A DNA stretch of 64,000 nucleotides from Alphaproteobacteria bacterium (GTDB lineage Bacteria; Pseudomonadota; Alphaproteobacteria; Rhodobacterales; Rhodobacteraceae): the NCBI GenBank assembly GCA_030425145.1, contig JAUHVK010000008.1, positions 62,001 to 126,000 on the forward strand, in the 5' to 3' direction. Of the stretch, positions 29,669-39,963 are shown piece after piece. The notes under the pieces were generated by a model. The model did no database searches. It saw nothing but the letters and a program-made list of their open reading frames with translations, and was not told the origin of the DNA. Position 1 is the stretch's first letter; each line of letters starts with the position of its first letter. The translations under genes were made by a program, and so were the position numbers.

Positions 29669-30637
29669 TCAGGACCGTGCGCTGGCCATCCGCCACGCCA
29701 TCCGCAACGCCTCGATGGTCGAGGTCGGGTTGGCTGTCCCGGTCCCCGCAATGTCGAACGCCGTGCCATGATCCGGCGACGTGCGGATGATCGGCAGGCC
29801 CAGCGTGACATTCACGCCCCTGTCGAAATCCAGCGTCTTGATGGGGATCAGCGCCTGATCGTGATACATGCAGATCGCCGCGTCATAGCCCGTCCGGGCT
29901 GCGGCGTGAAACATTGTGTCGGCCGACAAGGGCCCGGCAATTGCCATGCCCTCGGTCCGCAACCGATCCAGGACCGGGGTAATCACCTCGATCTCTTCGC
30001 GCCCCATACGCCCGCCTTCTCCCGCATGGGGGTTCAGACCTGCCACAGCCAATCGGGGCTGTGCAATGCCGAATTGCGTCACCAGCGCGTCATGGGCGAT
30101 CCGGATGCGGGTCTCCAGCAGATCGGGGGTCAGCGCCTGCTTCACCTCTGACAGTGGGATATGGATCGTCACCGGCACCACCCGCAATTGCGGTCCCGCC
30201 AGCATCATCACCACATCCTGCGTGTCGCAGAGATGGGCCAGAAATTCGGTATGGCCCGGAAAACCGAATCCGGCCCCGTCCTGTAGCGCCTGCTTGTGGA
30301 TCGGCAGGGTGCAGACCCCGCTAGCCTTGCCGGAGGCGGCCAGCGCCACTGCGCGCTCAATAACCGCCACCACGCCCTTCGCCTGCGCTGGCTGCGCCAC
30401 GCCCGGAACGCGCGGACCTTCGAACCGATGCGGCAGGACGGGCAGGGCGGTGCCCTGTGCCGACACTTCGTCAGGCGCGGCAATCTCGACACAGTCTGTG
30501 CCCTTGGGTAGATGCGCCGGGTCGCCGATCAGGAAAAACGGCACTTCGCCGCGCAGCGCATCCCACGCCATGCCGGCAATCTCGGGACCGATCCCCGCCG
30601 GCTCCCCGATGGTCAGGGCAATTGGCGGCGGGTTCAT
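29669..30637 (-). CDS. pdxA: 4-hydroxythreonine-4-phosphate dehydrogenase
   Basis: PIALTIGEPAGIGPEIA; FPGHTEFLA; GLNPHAGEGGRMGREE; MYHDQALIPIKTLDFDRGVNVTLGLPIIRTSPDHGTAFDIAG. Confidence 0.97.
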   Translation of the reverse strand: MNPPPIALTIGEPAGIGPEIAGMAWDALRGEVPFFLIGDPAHLPKGTDCVEIAAPDEVSAQGTALPVLPHRFEGPRVPGVAQPAQAKGVVAVIERAVALAASGKASGVCTLPIHKQALQDGAGFGFPGHTEFLAHLCDTQDVVMMLAGPQLRVVPVTIHIPLSEVKQALTPDLLETRIRIAHDALVTQFGIAQPRLAVAGLNPHAGEGGRMGREEIEVITPVLDRLRTEGMAIAGPLSADTMFHAAARTGYDAAICMYHDQALIPIKTLDFDRGVNVTLGLPIIRTSPDHGTAFDIAGTGTANPTSTIEALRMAWRMASARS

Positions 30638-31848
30638 TGCGTGACGATACGGGCGTCGGAACGAAGCTGCGCCAGATAGCTTTCCGCCAGCGAGTTGAGG
30701 CGTTGGTTGCGCAGTCCCAGCGCAAACTGGTCGCGGTCTACGTCGTCATTCACTTCCGCCGTGCGACCGCACAGCATCAGGAACACCAGCGTCTGCCCGT
30801 TCGACCGGGTCAGGGCGGTTGAGACCTCACCGGGATCAAGCTTCGACAGCTCGAATGCAATATCGGTGGGGATGTCTGCGGGCGGCAGTGCCTGCCGTTC
30901 CAACACCTCTTCGGGTTGGCCTTTTGCAACACCGTAAAGGTCGTCGCAGCGGTCAACCTTGCTGGCCAGCACCCGCGCCTGTGCCAAGGTTGTCTCGGAC
31001 CGGCCACCCGGGATGTAATAGGCGGCGTATTCGATGGCCGAATAGGTCGGCGGGGTGAACCCGGTCTCCTCAACACCACGCAGTTGGAACAATGCCACCG
31101 CGTTGGGGATCGGGATCGGGTCAGTCACTTGACCCGGGGCCAGCGCCAGCACCAAGGGGCGCAGAACGGGCGGCAGGTCTTCGAGGTTCTGCCACGGCAG
31201 ACGCCCACCGGCACCACGTGTTGCTGTGGCCGAGAATTGCCGCGCCTGAGCCGAGAATTCGGCTTCTGACGTGATCTGGCTGATCCGTTCGGCACGCGCG
31301 CGCACGGCTTCCGCCTCCTGTGGCGGCGCGGGCATAATGATTTCCGACAGAAGCACGCGCACCGACGATCCACCCGACGCGCCAAGCGCGCGGTCAATCT
31401 CGTCTTCCGACAGATTCACCCGTCCGGCAAAGCGCGACTGTACCAGCAGACGCCAGCTCAGCCCGGCGCGGACAAAGTCGCGAAAGGTCTGTGCCGCAAC
31501 GCCATTGGCTTCAAGCGCCTGAATGAACTCATCGCGGGTTAGGCTGGTGCGCTGCGCAAACTCTGTCATCCCATCCAGCACCTCTTCCGGTGTTGGGATG
31601 ATGCCCGCAGCTTCGGCGGCCTGAATCCGCAGACGGTCGTCGATCAACTGTTCACGCGCCAGTTCGGCGGTGTTACCCGGCGCGTTCAGCACGGTCAGCA
31701 TCCGTTGCCGCTGTTCCAGCTCATAGGCCGTCACCACGCTGTCATTGATGCGGATGGCCGGCGCAAACATGTTCTGCGCCTGTGCAGAAACAGGACCAAG
31801 GGCCAGTGAGACGCCAAGAGCCAGTGCACTCAGTTTGCGGATGGACAT
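30634..31848 (-). CDS. surA: SurA-type periplasmic peptidyl-prolyl isomerase
   Basis: Signal peptide; NDSVVTAYELEQRQRML; SurA_N-like region; rotamase-like FSATATRGAGGRLPWQNLEDLPPVLRP; lies in the lptD-surA-pdxA-ksgA order. Confidence 0.85.
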   Translation of the reverse strand: MSIRKLSALALGVSLALGPVSAQAQNMFAPAIRINDSVVTAYELEQRQRMLTVLNAPGNTAELAREQLIDDRLRIQAAEAAGIIPTPEEVLDGMTEFAQRTSLTRDEFIQALEANGVAAQTFRDFVRAGLSWRLLVQSRFAGRVNLSEDEIDRALGASGGSSVRVLLSEIIMPAPPQEAEAVRARAERISQITSEAEFSAQARQFSATATRGAGGRLPWQNLEDLPPVLRPLVLALAPGQVTDPIPIPNAVALFQLRGVEETGFTPPTYSAIEYAAYYIPGGRSETTLAQARVLASKVDRCDDLYGVAKGQPEEVLERQALPPADIPTDIAFELSKLDPGEVSTALTRSNGQTLVFLMLCGRTAEVNDDVDRDQFALGLRNQRLNSLAESYLAQLRSDARIVTQ

Positions 31849-31850
31849 GT

Positions 31851-34007
31851 TCAGTAGCTGCATGAACGTCGGTACTCCTTGCCGCTGCCGCCCGTGCTGA
31901 AACCAGTCAGCGCGACGGTCAGGCCGAAATCGGTAGATGGTTCAAGGTTAGTGGAAGAGGCAAAGCTGCGCGAGACCGAAAAGTCCACCGCAACACATTC
32001 ATTGCGGTATTCCGCGCCGATCCCGGCATTCAGGAACTGCCCCTCGGCGATGTCGTAACGGGTGCTGCCCGTGGCAGTCCAGTTACGGTCGATATTGTAG
32101 CGCCCATTTACCCGCCATTGTGACTGCGCATCTGGGCGGTCTTCGAGCGTGTCCGTGGTCAGCAGGATGTATGACGCCCCCAAAGAATAGCGGTCGCGGG
32201 TCACGTTGGCGCGCATCTCAGCTTTGGTGAAACGGGTGTCGACGGTGTCATAAAGTCCGCGCGCCAGAAGGTGCAGCCCGTTCTGATGCGCAAACTGGCC
32301 AGCGATCAGAAAGTCCGACACGGTGCTGCCCTGACCCGAAGAGCGTGAGAACGCGGTATCCTCATTCTCGCGCCAGATCCGGCCCAACACCAAGGACGCC
32401 CGCCACCCTTCCGGGTCTTCGCGCATCCAGCGCAGACCGGCGGCACCGACCAACCCGCGTTCGCGTCGATCCGGTGCAGGAAAGCGCGTCAGCGACAGCA
32501 GATTGCCTTCGTCAAACTCAACCCGCGTGCTCTCGTCATTCGGCACACCTGAGCGTTCGCCACCGATCCAGCCGATCTGCGCGATGGGTTCAAGCAATAC
32601 ACGCCCGCCAGTTGAGCTGCGTTTGATCAGTGGCCAGCGCAGCTCCAACGAGGCGGCAGGCGTGACTTCGGTGTAGTCCCCTTCGGCCAGCGCATCCTGA
32701 TGGACGATGAAATGGTCCACCCAAAGCTGCGTCACCGCTCCGGCACGCAGACCACCGGGTAGGGTCCAGCGGTCGCGCCAGCTCAGATCAAGATTGGCCC
32801 GCGCCACGTCGCGCCCGTCGACCACGCTGTCGGCATCGCTGCCGTCAATATCCGTGTCCGAATAGCGGTAATGCCCGTGCAACTGGAACCCAAGTCGTAC
32901 CTCGCCACCGACCCGCTTGGGAAAGAACCGCCGGTTAAAGCGCATGTCCCCGATGACGGTCGGCTGGGTTGCATTGTTTTCGCCGTCCGTCAGGCTTTCG
33001 TAATGGATCAGCCCAAGCGAAAAGAACCGGTCCCGCTGCGCACGGGTCAGGGTCAACGCGCTGTCCAGGCGGTCTTTCTTGAAGTCGCTGTTGTAGTCGT
33101 TGAGATACGCCTCGTCGCTTACCGCTTCGATGTCGAAGGAAAGGCGGTATTTGCGCGGCAGGGTGAATGCGCCTTCGGCAAAGAGCAATCCGCGCGCAAC
33201 ACCCTTTTCCAGGGTATCGCGGCTGACCGCGCCATTTACGGTGATGTTGCCTCCGCGGAACGCCTGTCGGTACCGCATTTCCAGAGTCCGCGTGACCGGT
33301 GACACATAGGGTGTCAGCGTCAGGTCGGCGTGATCGCCGATGGGGATGAAATAGGGCAGCTTGATCCCAAATCCCAAAAGGCTCGAGGTCTTCAGCTCCG
33401 GGATCAGGAACCCGCGCGCCCGCTCCAGCGTCGGATCGGGCAGGCGCATCCGCGGAATAAAGAACACGGGCACACCCAGAACCCGCAACTGCGCATCGTC
33501 GAAATAGATCTGCCGCTCTTCGGCATCGTGGACAACACGGGTCGCCCGGATCGCCCAAAGCGGCGGGCGGTCGCTGCCGCAGACCTGGCAAGACGTTGCG
33601 GCCACCTGGCTCATCGCGGTGTAGCGCCCTTGCACCCGAGCCGCGCGGGCAGATGCGATCTGCAACTGTTCGTCCAGGACAAAGCGGGCGCTTTGCAGCA
33701 GCCCGTTCTGCAACCCCTGATCCAGTTCTGCCTGCGTCGCAGTCAGCACGTCGCCATTGGGCTGCGTAATGCGGATCGGCCCTTGAATTTCGACACTGTT
33801 GCTGGCGCGGTCATATATGATCGACGACGCGGTCAGCCGCGTGCCTTCGTAAAGCGCCTCGACATTGCCGGTCGCAACCAGCGTATCGCCGCCACGCTCC
33901 ACCAACACCTGATCGGCCAGCAGCATCACATTGCCGTTCTGTGCCTGTGCAGGCGCTGACCACAGCAGCGCGGCAAGGATCAGGGAAAAGACCGTGCGCC
34001 GCATCAT
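31851..34007 (-). CDS. lptD: LPS-assembly protein LptD
   Basis: OstA-like N-domain (LADQVLVERGGDTLVATGNVEALYEGTRLTASSIIYDRA) plus large OMP domain with aromatic C-terminus. Confidence 0.93.
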   Translation of the reverse strand: MMRRTVFSLILAALLWSAPAQAQNGNVMLLADQVLVERGGDTLVATGNVEALYEGTRLTASSIIYDRASNSVEIQGPIRITQPNGDVLTATQAELDQGLQNGLLQSARFVLDEQLQIASARAARVQGRYTAMSQVAATSCQVCGSDRPPLWAIRATRVVHDAEERQIYFDDAQLRVLGVPVFFIPRMRLPDPTLERARGFLIPELKTSSLLGFGIKLPYFIPIGDHADLTLTPYVSPVTRTLEMRYRQAFRGGNITVNGAVSRDTLEKGVARGLLFAEGAFTLPRKYRLSFDIEAVSDEAYLNDYNSDFKKDRLDSALTLTRAQRDRFFSLGLIHYESLTDGENNATQPTVIGDMRFNRRFFPKRVGGEVRLGFQLHGHYRYSDTDIDGSDADSVVDGRDVARANLDLSWRDRWTLPGGLRAGAVTQLWVDHFIVHQDALAEGDYTEVTPAASLELRWPLIKRSSTGGRVLLEPIAQIGWIGGERSGVPNDESTRVEFDEGNLLSLTRFPAPDRRERGLVGAAGLRWMREDPEGWRASLVLGRIWRENEDTAFSRSSGQGSTVSDFLIAGQFAHQNGLHLLARGLYDTVDTRFTKAEMRANVTRDRYSLGASYILLTTDTLEDRPDAQSQWRVNGRYNIDRNWTATGSTRYDIAEGQFLNAGIGAEYRNECVAVDFSVSRSFASSTNLEPSTDFGLTVALTGFSTGGSGKEYRRSCSY

Positions 34008-35098
34008 CCGTCCTCTCGGTGCAGGATCAGTCCCAGCGCCAACAGCACCGAAGCAAGCGGCGGCACCCAGGCGGCGGCAAGTGGGTTCAACTGGCCGTTC
34101 TCACCAAGGATTTGCGCGAAGTTACGCACGTAGTATAATGAAAAACCTAGAAGAACTGCCGACAGTACTGCGACCCCCGTGCCCCCCATCCGGCTGTGCC
34201 GCATGGTAAAAGCCGCCCCGATAAGGACCATCGAAATAAGAAAGATCGGCCGCGCCAGTTCCATCTGCAACCACACCGCATGGCGACGCGCGGAAAAGCC
34301 TGCGTCCTCCAGATCTGTGATGAACCCCTGCAACTCCCAGACCGAGATCGCCGATGGCCGCCCGAACCGGTCCTTGATACTGTCTTCGGTCAGGGTGGAG
34401 GATACGATCAATTCGTCATGCAGCACGGAATTGGTCTCGGGGTTCACGCCGGCCACCAGCGGCCAGACCTTCGCCTCGCGCAGAGTCCACGCACCATCCA
34501 CCAGCTCGGCCTCGGCGGCTTCGATCCGGCGCACCGGGCCACCGCCTTCGGCATAAGCGACGAACATCACGTCATAGAGCACGGTCCCGTTGGTATTGGC
34601 GCGCGCTGCCTGGATCACGGTCTGCCCACGCGGGTCCGACTGGCGCAGCCACAACCCCTCGGCCCCGATGGACAGCGCCGAGGTGCCGCCATTGCGATAG
34701 GTCTCGCGCAGGTCGGCATAGGCTTTCGATGTCGCCGCTACGATCGGGTTGCCCATCGCCACCGCCAGACCACCGATCACCGCCGCCACCACAATCGGCC
34801 CCACCAGCGCCGTCAGCCCTGACCGCCCCGCCGCCCGCGCGACCACCAGCTCCGATGACCGCGCCAGCGCCACGAAAAGCGCTATAGAGGACAGGATCAT
34901 CACCAGCGGAAGGATCTGATACATGCCTTCAGGTGTGTTCAGCAGCGTCAGCTTCATCACGTCGCCAAAGCTGACCGAATTGTCGAGCCGCCGGATCTGC
35001 TCCACCAGATCAAGAAGCACCTGAAACAGAAAGAAAATCCCGAAGATCGCGAGGAACGTCCACAGGAACCGCCGGGCAAAGTAAAGGTGCAGCGTCAT
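34004..35098 (-). CDS. lptG: LPS export ABC transporter permease LptG
   Basis: YjgP/YjgQ family; MTLHLYFARRFLWTFLAIFGIFFLFQVLLDLVEQIRR; 4-nt overlap with lptD. Confidence 0.93.
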   Translation of the reverse strand: MTLHLYFARRFLWTFLAIFGIFFLFQVLLDLVEQIRRLDNSVSFGDVMKLTLLNTPEGMYQILPLVMILSSIALFVALARSSELVVARAAGRSGLTALVGPIVVAAVIGGLAVAMGNPIVAATSKAYADLRETYRNGGTSALSIGAEGLWLRQSDPRGQTVIQAARANTNGTVLYDVMFVAYAEGGGPVRRIEAAEAELVDGAWTLREAKVWPLVAGVNPETNSVLHDELIVSSTLTEDSIKDRFGRPSAISVWELQGFITDLEDAGFSARRHAVWLQMELARPIFLISMVLIGAAFTMRHSRMGGTGVAVLSAVLLGFSLYYVRNFAQILGENGQLNPLAAAWVPPLASVLLALGLILHREDG

Positions 35099-36225
35099 GC
35101 CGTCACCTCTGCGGTTGCACCACGTGGTTGCCGGAAGGGCCGAGCCGCCAGATGCAGCACGCCTGCGGCCATGGCGAACCCCACGATCGAAGGCAGGTAG
35201 ATCAGCGGCCACAGGGCCGCATTATTGCGCGTCGGGTCCGTCACCGCGCTTTCCACCAGCTTGATGATGACCAGCAGGAAGATCGCAATCACGATCTGCC
35301 GCCCGACGCCGAAGCGGCTGAAACTGCCTGTCAACAGCGTCGCAAACCCGATCAGTGCCGCCACCAGACCCAGAAGCGCCTGCTGGAACCGGCCATGCAG
35401 TTCTTCGTAAATGCGCGCCAGTGGCACGTCGGTGAAGGTGGCCATCTCTTCGGGGCGGGTGAGCAAATCCCATGTCGGCAGATGCTTGGGCCGCAGGTTG
35501 AGGTTCTGGTTCTGAACGATCAGCGTGCCGATGTCGTAGGTGAAGTCGCGAAACAGAGTGGTCGACAGAGTGCGCGTCTCGGTGCGCAGCGTCTGTGCCA
35601 GCCCGCTCACCATCACAAGGCGCGGCCCTTTCTCGGCCTGCACCACATAGGCGCGCTCGGCGGTGTAGGTCACCTCGCGGTCTTTCTGCCGCCGGTCCGA
35701 CAGGTAAACGTCGCGCAATTCACCTTCGGGGGTAATGTCGCGGATAAAGAACGTCACGCCGGGGCCGGGGTGCAGGAAGGTGCCTTCCCGCAAGAGCCGC
35801 GCGCTGACCGATCCGGAAATCTCGACCTCGCGCTCTTTCAACTGCGCGACCGAGGCGGGAACCAGAAAATGCGTCAGCGCCGACATCATCAGCGCCACAA
35901 TCAGCCCGAACATCGCCACGGGCCGTGCCAACCGCCACGGGCTGTATCCTGTGGCCTGAACAACGGTCAGTTCGGAATCGCCCATCAGCCGGTTCGTGAC
36001 ATAGACAGCCGCCGCAAACGACGCCATCGGCAGCACCAGCGCAATCACGCTGGGCAGGCTGAGCGCCGTAAATTCAAGGAACACCCCCGCCGAATGACCG
36101 TCTGCAATCAGTCGGTCGAAAAGCACGACGGCACGGTTCACCCAGTAGACCGCGACCAGCACCAGAGCGAAGAACCCAAAGAGAACCATGAGTTGCGACA
36201 GCATATATCTGTCGAATCGAGGCAC
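35095..36225 (-). CDS. lptF: LPS export ABC transporter permease LptF
   Basis: PRFDRYMLSQLMVLFGFFALVLVAVYWVNRAVVLFDRLI...; inferred GTG start at 36225. Confidence 0.92.
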   Translation of the reverse strand: MPRFDRYMLSQLMVLFGFFALVLVAVYWVNRAVVLFDRLIADGHSAGVFLEFTALSLPSVIALVLPMASFAAAVYVTNRLMGDSELTVVQATGYSPWRLARPVAMFGLIVALMMSALTHFLVPASVAQLKEREVEISGSVSARLLREGTFLHPGPGVTFFIRDITPEGELRDVYLSDRRQKDREVTYTAERAYVVQAEKGPRLVMVSGLAQTLRTETRTLSTTLFRDFTYDIGTLIVQNQNLNLRPKHLPTWDLLTRPEEMATFTDVPLARIYEELHGRFQQALLGLVAALIGFATLLTGSFSRFGVGRQIVIAIFLLVIIKLVESAVTDPTRNNAALWPLIYLPSIVGFAMAAGVLHLAARPFRQPRGATAEVTA

Positions 36226-36357
36226 GGCGGATCCCTTCACACGACATGAGGTGGGCCAGTATGGCCCAATACCCAAGGGTTTGAGGGAAAACCTGCCTCT
36301 GGTCAACCGCGCGCACGGGCGCTACCCCTATATCCGAACTCACTTCAGGAGCAGAAA

Positions 36358-37833
36358 ATGGCGGAACTTCGCGCACTCGCATTTGTGCCAGTCGATATTG
36401 ACGCTTTGACAACCGCAGAAGGCCGGATTGCGGTCTTTGTCACCCCCGATCTCAAACTCAGCGCCGGGGCGCGTCGGCTCAATCGGCTGACCAAGGGCGC
36501 ATTGGCGCGCGCGACCGGCTCCGAGTCGTGGGACAAGCTGGCCGAAGGCAAGGTGATGACGCTCGCCTGGCCGGTGGGCCTTCAGGCGCAGGCGGTGGAT
36601 GTGGTGAAGCTGCCCCGTCGTCCAGCACCCGAACTGGCCCGCAAGGCAGGGGCCGCGCTCGCCGTTGCCGCCGGGTCGTCGGCCATGACTGTGCTGGTCG
36701 AAGGCACCGCCCGCGCCGAAGAGATCGCGCTGGGAGTTGCCCTGCGCGGTTACGGCTTTGACGATCACAAGTCCAAGAAGGGCGATCCGTTGGGAGCCGC
36801 CACCTTCATGTGCACCAAGCCGGACGAGACGGAATCCGCCGCCGCCCCGCGCATCGCCGTTGCCGAAGGTGTTCATTTCACCCGCAACCTCGTGAACGAA
36901 CCGGCGAACGTGCTCACCACCACCGAATTCGCCAAGCGGCTGGAAGGGTTGCGCGACCTTGGAGTCGAGGTTGAGGTGTTGGAGGAAAAGGCGCTCGCAA
37001 AGCTGGGAATGGGCGCGTTGCTCTGTGTTGGTCAGGGTTCTGAAAGCCCGTCGAAAGTGGTCATCATGCGCTGGAAAGGCGGCGCAAAGGGCGACGCTCC
37101 GCTGGCGCTGATCGGCAAGGGTGTGGTCTTCGACACCGGGGGTATCTCGCTCAAACCCGCAGGCGGCATGGAAGATATGACCATGGACATGGGCGGCGCA
37201 GGTGTCGTTGCGGGCGTGATGCACGCTGTGGCCAAGCGCAAGGCCAAGGCCAATGTCGTGGGCCTTGTGGGCCTCGTGGAAAATATGCCCTCCGGCAATG
37301 CCGTGCGCCCCGGCGACGTGGTGAAGTCGATGAAGGGCGACACGATCGAAGTCGTCAACACCGATGCCGAAGGCCGCTTGGTGCTCTGCGATGTGATGTG
37401 GCACGCGCAAGAGGCCGAGAAACCGGCGGCGATGATCGATCTCGCCACCCTGACCGGGGCTTGCATCATCGCTTTGGGCCACGAAAATGCGGCGGTCTAT
37501 TCCAATGATGAACCCTTCGCAGGTGCGTTCCTCAAAGCTGCCGAGGCCGAGAAGGAAGGCGCGTGGCGGATGCCGCTGGGGCAGGCCTATGACGACATGC
37601 TGAAATCGCCCGTGGCCGATATGAAGAACATCGGTGGCCGTCCCGCTGGCTCGATCACCGCAGCCCAGTTCCTCAAGCGCTTCGTCAAAGAAGACATGCC
37701 ATGGATCCACATCGACATTGCGGGAGTCGCACATGTGAAATCTGATCTGGACCTGTCCCCCAAAGGGGCCACCGGCTGGGGTGTTCGGGCGCTGGACCGT
37801 CTGATCGCCGACAAGTTCGAGGCGCAGGACTGA
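36358..37833 (+). CDS. pepA: leucyl aminopeptidase (M17)
   Basis: LIGKGVVFDTGGISLKPAGGMEDMTMDMGGAGVVAGVM; NTDAEGRLVLCD. Confidence 0.97.
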   Translation: MAELRALAFVPVDIDALTTAEGRIAVFVTPDLKLSAGARRLNRLTKGALARATGSESWDKLAEGKVMTLAWPVGLQAQAVDVVKLPRRPAPELARKAGAALAVAAGSSAMTVLVEGTARAEEIALGVALRGYGFDDHKSKKGDPLGAATFMCTKPDETESAAAPRIAVAEGVHFTRNLVNEPANVLTTTEFAKRLEGLRDLGVEVEVLEEKALAKLGMGALLCVGQGSESPSKVVIMRWKGGAKGDAPLALIGKGVVFDTGGISLKPAGGMEDMTMDMGGAGVVAGVMHAVAKRKAKANVVGLVGLVENMPSGNAVRPGDVVKSMKGDTIEVVNTDAEGRLVLCDVMWHAQEAEKPAAMIDLATLTGACIIALGHENAAVYSNDEPFAGAFLKAAEAEKEGAWRMPLGQAYDDMLKSPVADMKNIGGRPAGSITAAQFLKRFVKEDMPWIHIDIAGVAHVKSDLDLSPKGATGWGVRALDRLIADKFEAQD

Positions 37834-37837
37834 TCTC

Positions 37838-38296
37838 ATGGGCGCCGTCTATTTCTACCACCTGACGCAAAAGCCGCTTGAGGCGACCTTGCCCATGCTT
37901 CTGGGCAAGGCGCTTGGAGCAGGCTGGCGGGTTGCGGTGCGGGGAACCGATACCGCGCGGATGGACTGGCTGGACCAGAAGCTGTGGCTTGGGCCGGAAG
38001 AGGGGTTTCTCCCTCATGGCCTTGCCGGTGGGCCGCATGATGCGGCGCAGCCAGTGCTGTTGACGGTGGCGACTGAGGCAGCAAACGATCCGCAATGCCT
38101 GATGACCGTGGACGGGGCCGAGGTGGCCCCGGACGAGGTCCAGCGGTTGGAGCGGGTCTGCATCCTCTTTGACGGCAATGATCCTGCAGCGGTCGATGCC
38201 GCCCGTGGCCAGTGGCGGAGCCTGACCGGGGCTGGATGCGCCGCGCAATACTGGTCCGAGGAATCGGGGCGTTGGGATAAGAAGGCGGAAGCCTGA
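37838..38296 (+). CDS. holC: DNA polymerase III chi subunit
   Basis: YFYHLTQKPLEATLPMLLGKALGAGWRVAVRG...LDQKLWLGPEEGFLPHGLAGGPHDAAQPVLL. Confidence 0.93.
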   Translation: MGAVYFYHLTQKPLEATLPMLLGKALGAGWRVAVRGTDTARMDWLDQKLWLGPEEGFLPHGLAGGPHDAAQPVLLTVATEAANDPQCLMTVDGAEVAPDEVQRLERVCILFDGNDPAAVDAARGQWRSLTGAGCAAQYWSEESGRWDKKAEA

Positions 38297-38339
38297 TTTC
38301 ACACATGTTAACAGAAGGTTAAACGGTCAGAGTGTGTGA

Positions 38340-38380
38340 CCCATTGTTTCGCGCGCGAAACATTGGGTCCGTTTCGGACC
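38340..38380. promoter_or_regulatory. tandem palindromes upstream of lpd
   Basis: CCCATTGTTTCGCGCGCGAAACATTGGG (one mismatch, perfect 16-nt core) immediately followed by GGTCCG-TTT-CGGACC. Confidence 0.55.
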
Positions 38381-38463
38381 TACCTGCGCGCACCCCATTG
38401 TGAGCCCGGACGCTTTGTCCTACGCTTTGCTCTAAACCTGACCTTGAGGGAGGAGAGCAGGCG

Positions 38464-39855
38464 ATGAGCAAGAGCTTCGACATGATCGTGATCGGCGCAG
38501 GCCCCGGCGGCTATGTCGCCGCCATCCGGGGCGCGCAGCTTGGCTTGTCCGTTGCGGTTGTCGAACGCGAACATCTTGGCGGCATCTGCCTCAACTGGGG
38601 CTGTATCCCCACCAAGGCCATGCTGCGCACCTCCGAGGTTTTCCACCTCATGCACCGCGCCAAGGAGTTCGGGCTGAAAGCCGACGGGATCGGCTATGAT
38701 CTTGATGCGGTTGTAAAACGTTCTCGCGGGATTGCGAAACAGCTGAATTCGGGTGTCGGGCATCTTCTGAAGAAGAACAAGGTCACCGTCGTGATGGGCG
38801 AGGCTACGATCCCCGCCAAGGGCAAGGTTCAGGTCAAGACTGAGAAAGGCACCGAAGACCTGAGCGCCAAGAACATCGTCATCGCCACCGGAGCCCGCGC
38901 GCGGGAACTGCCAGGCCTCGAGGCGGATGGTGAACTGGTGTGGACCTACAAACACGCTTTGGTGCCGAAACGGATGCCGAAAAAGCTTCTGGTGATTGGA
39001 TCGGGCGCGATCGGCATCGAGTTCGCCAGCTTCTACAACACGCTGGGTGCTGACACGACTGTCGTCGAAGTGATGGACCGTATCCTTCCGGTCGAGGATG
39101 CCGAAATCAGCGGTTTCGCAAAGAAACAGTTCGAAAAGCAGGGCATGAAGATCCGCGAAAAGGCGATGGTCAAACAGCTTGATCGCGGCAAGGGCAAAGT
39201 CACCGCACATATCGAACAGGGCGGCAAGGTGACGAAAGAGGAGTTCGACACCGTCATCTCAGCCGTTGGCATCGTTGGCAACACCGAAGGGCTGGGGCTG
39301 GAGGCGTTGGGTGTGAAAGTCGACCGCACCCATGTGGCGACCGATCCGCACTGCCGCACCGGAGTTGAAGGCGTCTATGCCATCGGCGACATCGCCGGTG
39401 CGCCGTGGCTCGCGCACAAGGCCAGCCATGAGGGCGTGATGGTTGCCGAACTGATCGCCGGTGGGCATCCGCATTCGGTGGAGCCGGACAGCATCGCGGG
39501 CTGTACCTATTGCCAGCCGCAGGTGGCCAGTGTCGGTTTGACCGAAGCACAGGCGAAGGAAAAGGGCTATGAGGTCAAGGTCGGGCGTTTCCCGTTCATC
39601 GGCAATGGAAAGGCGATTGCGCTTGGAGAACCTGAAGGCCTGATCAAGACGGTGTTCGACGCGAAAACCGGCGCGCTCTTGGGTGCGCATATGGTGGGCG
39701 CGGAAGTGACCGAGTTGATCCAGGGTTACGTCGTAGGGCGGCAGTTGGAGACCACCGAGGAAGACCTGATGCAGACGGTGTTCCCGCATCCGACATTGTC
39801 AGAGATGATGCACGAAGCCGTGCTGGATGCATGGGGCCGGGCGATCCATTTTTAA
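38464..39855 (+). CDS. lpd: dihydrolipoyl dehydrogenase
   Basis: MSKSFDMIVIGAGPGGYVAAIRGAQLG...GGICLNWGCIPTKAML; HPHPTLSEMMHEA-like C-terminus (FPHPTLSEMMHEAVL). Confidence 0.96.
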   Translation: MSKSFDMIVIGAGPGGYVAAIRGAQLGLSVAVVEREHLGGICLNWGCIPTKAMLRTSEVFHLMHRAKEFGLKADGIGYDLDAVVKRSRGIAKQLNSGVGHLLKKNKVTVVMGEATIPAKGKVQVKTEKGTEDLSAKNIVIATGARARELPGLEADGELVWTYKHALVPKRMPKKLLVIGSGAIGIEFASFYNTLGADTTVVEVMDRILPVEDAEISGFAKKQFEKQGMKIREKAMVKQLDRGKGKVTAHIEQGGKVTKEEFDTVISAVGIVGNTEGLGLEALGVKVDRTHVATDPHCRTGVEGVYAIGDIAGAPWLAHKASHEGVMVAELIAGGHPHSVEPDSIAGCTYCQPQVASVGLTEAQAKEKGYEVKVGRFPFIGNGKAIALGEPEGLIKTVFDAKTGALLGAHMVGAEVTELIQGYVVGRQLETTEEDLMQTVFPHPTLSEMMHEAVLDAWGRAIHF

Positions 39856-39899
39856 GACTGGCTTAACGGAATCCTTCTAAGAATTTTCTGGAGGGTCTT

Positions 39900-39923
39900 G
39901 AGATTTTTCGTACGAAAAATCTC
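39900..39923. repeat. perfect 24-nt palindrome in a convergent intergenic region
   Basis: GAGATTTTTCGTACGAAAAATCTC equals its own reverse complement. Confidence 0.8.
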
Positions 39924-39963
39924 GGCCCGCCCCATAAAATTCTGGGGGTACGGGTTGGGGGGG

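Noticed and set aside
36340-37839. 499-aa minus-strand ORF antisense to pepA
   Set aside because: Exactly shadows pepA; no domain-like segments.
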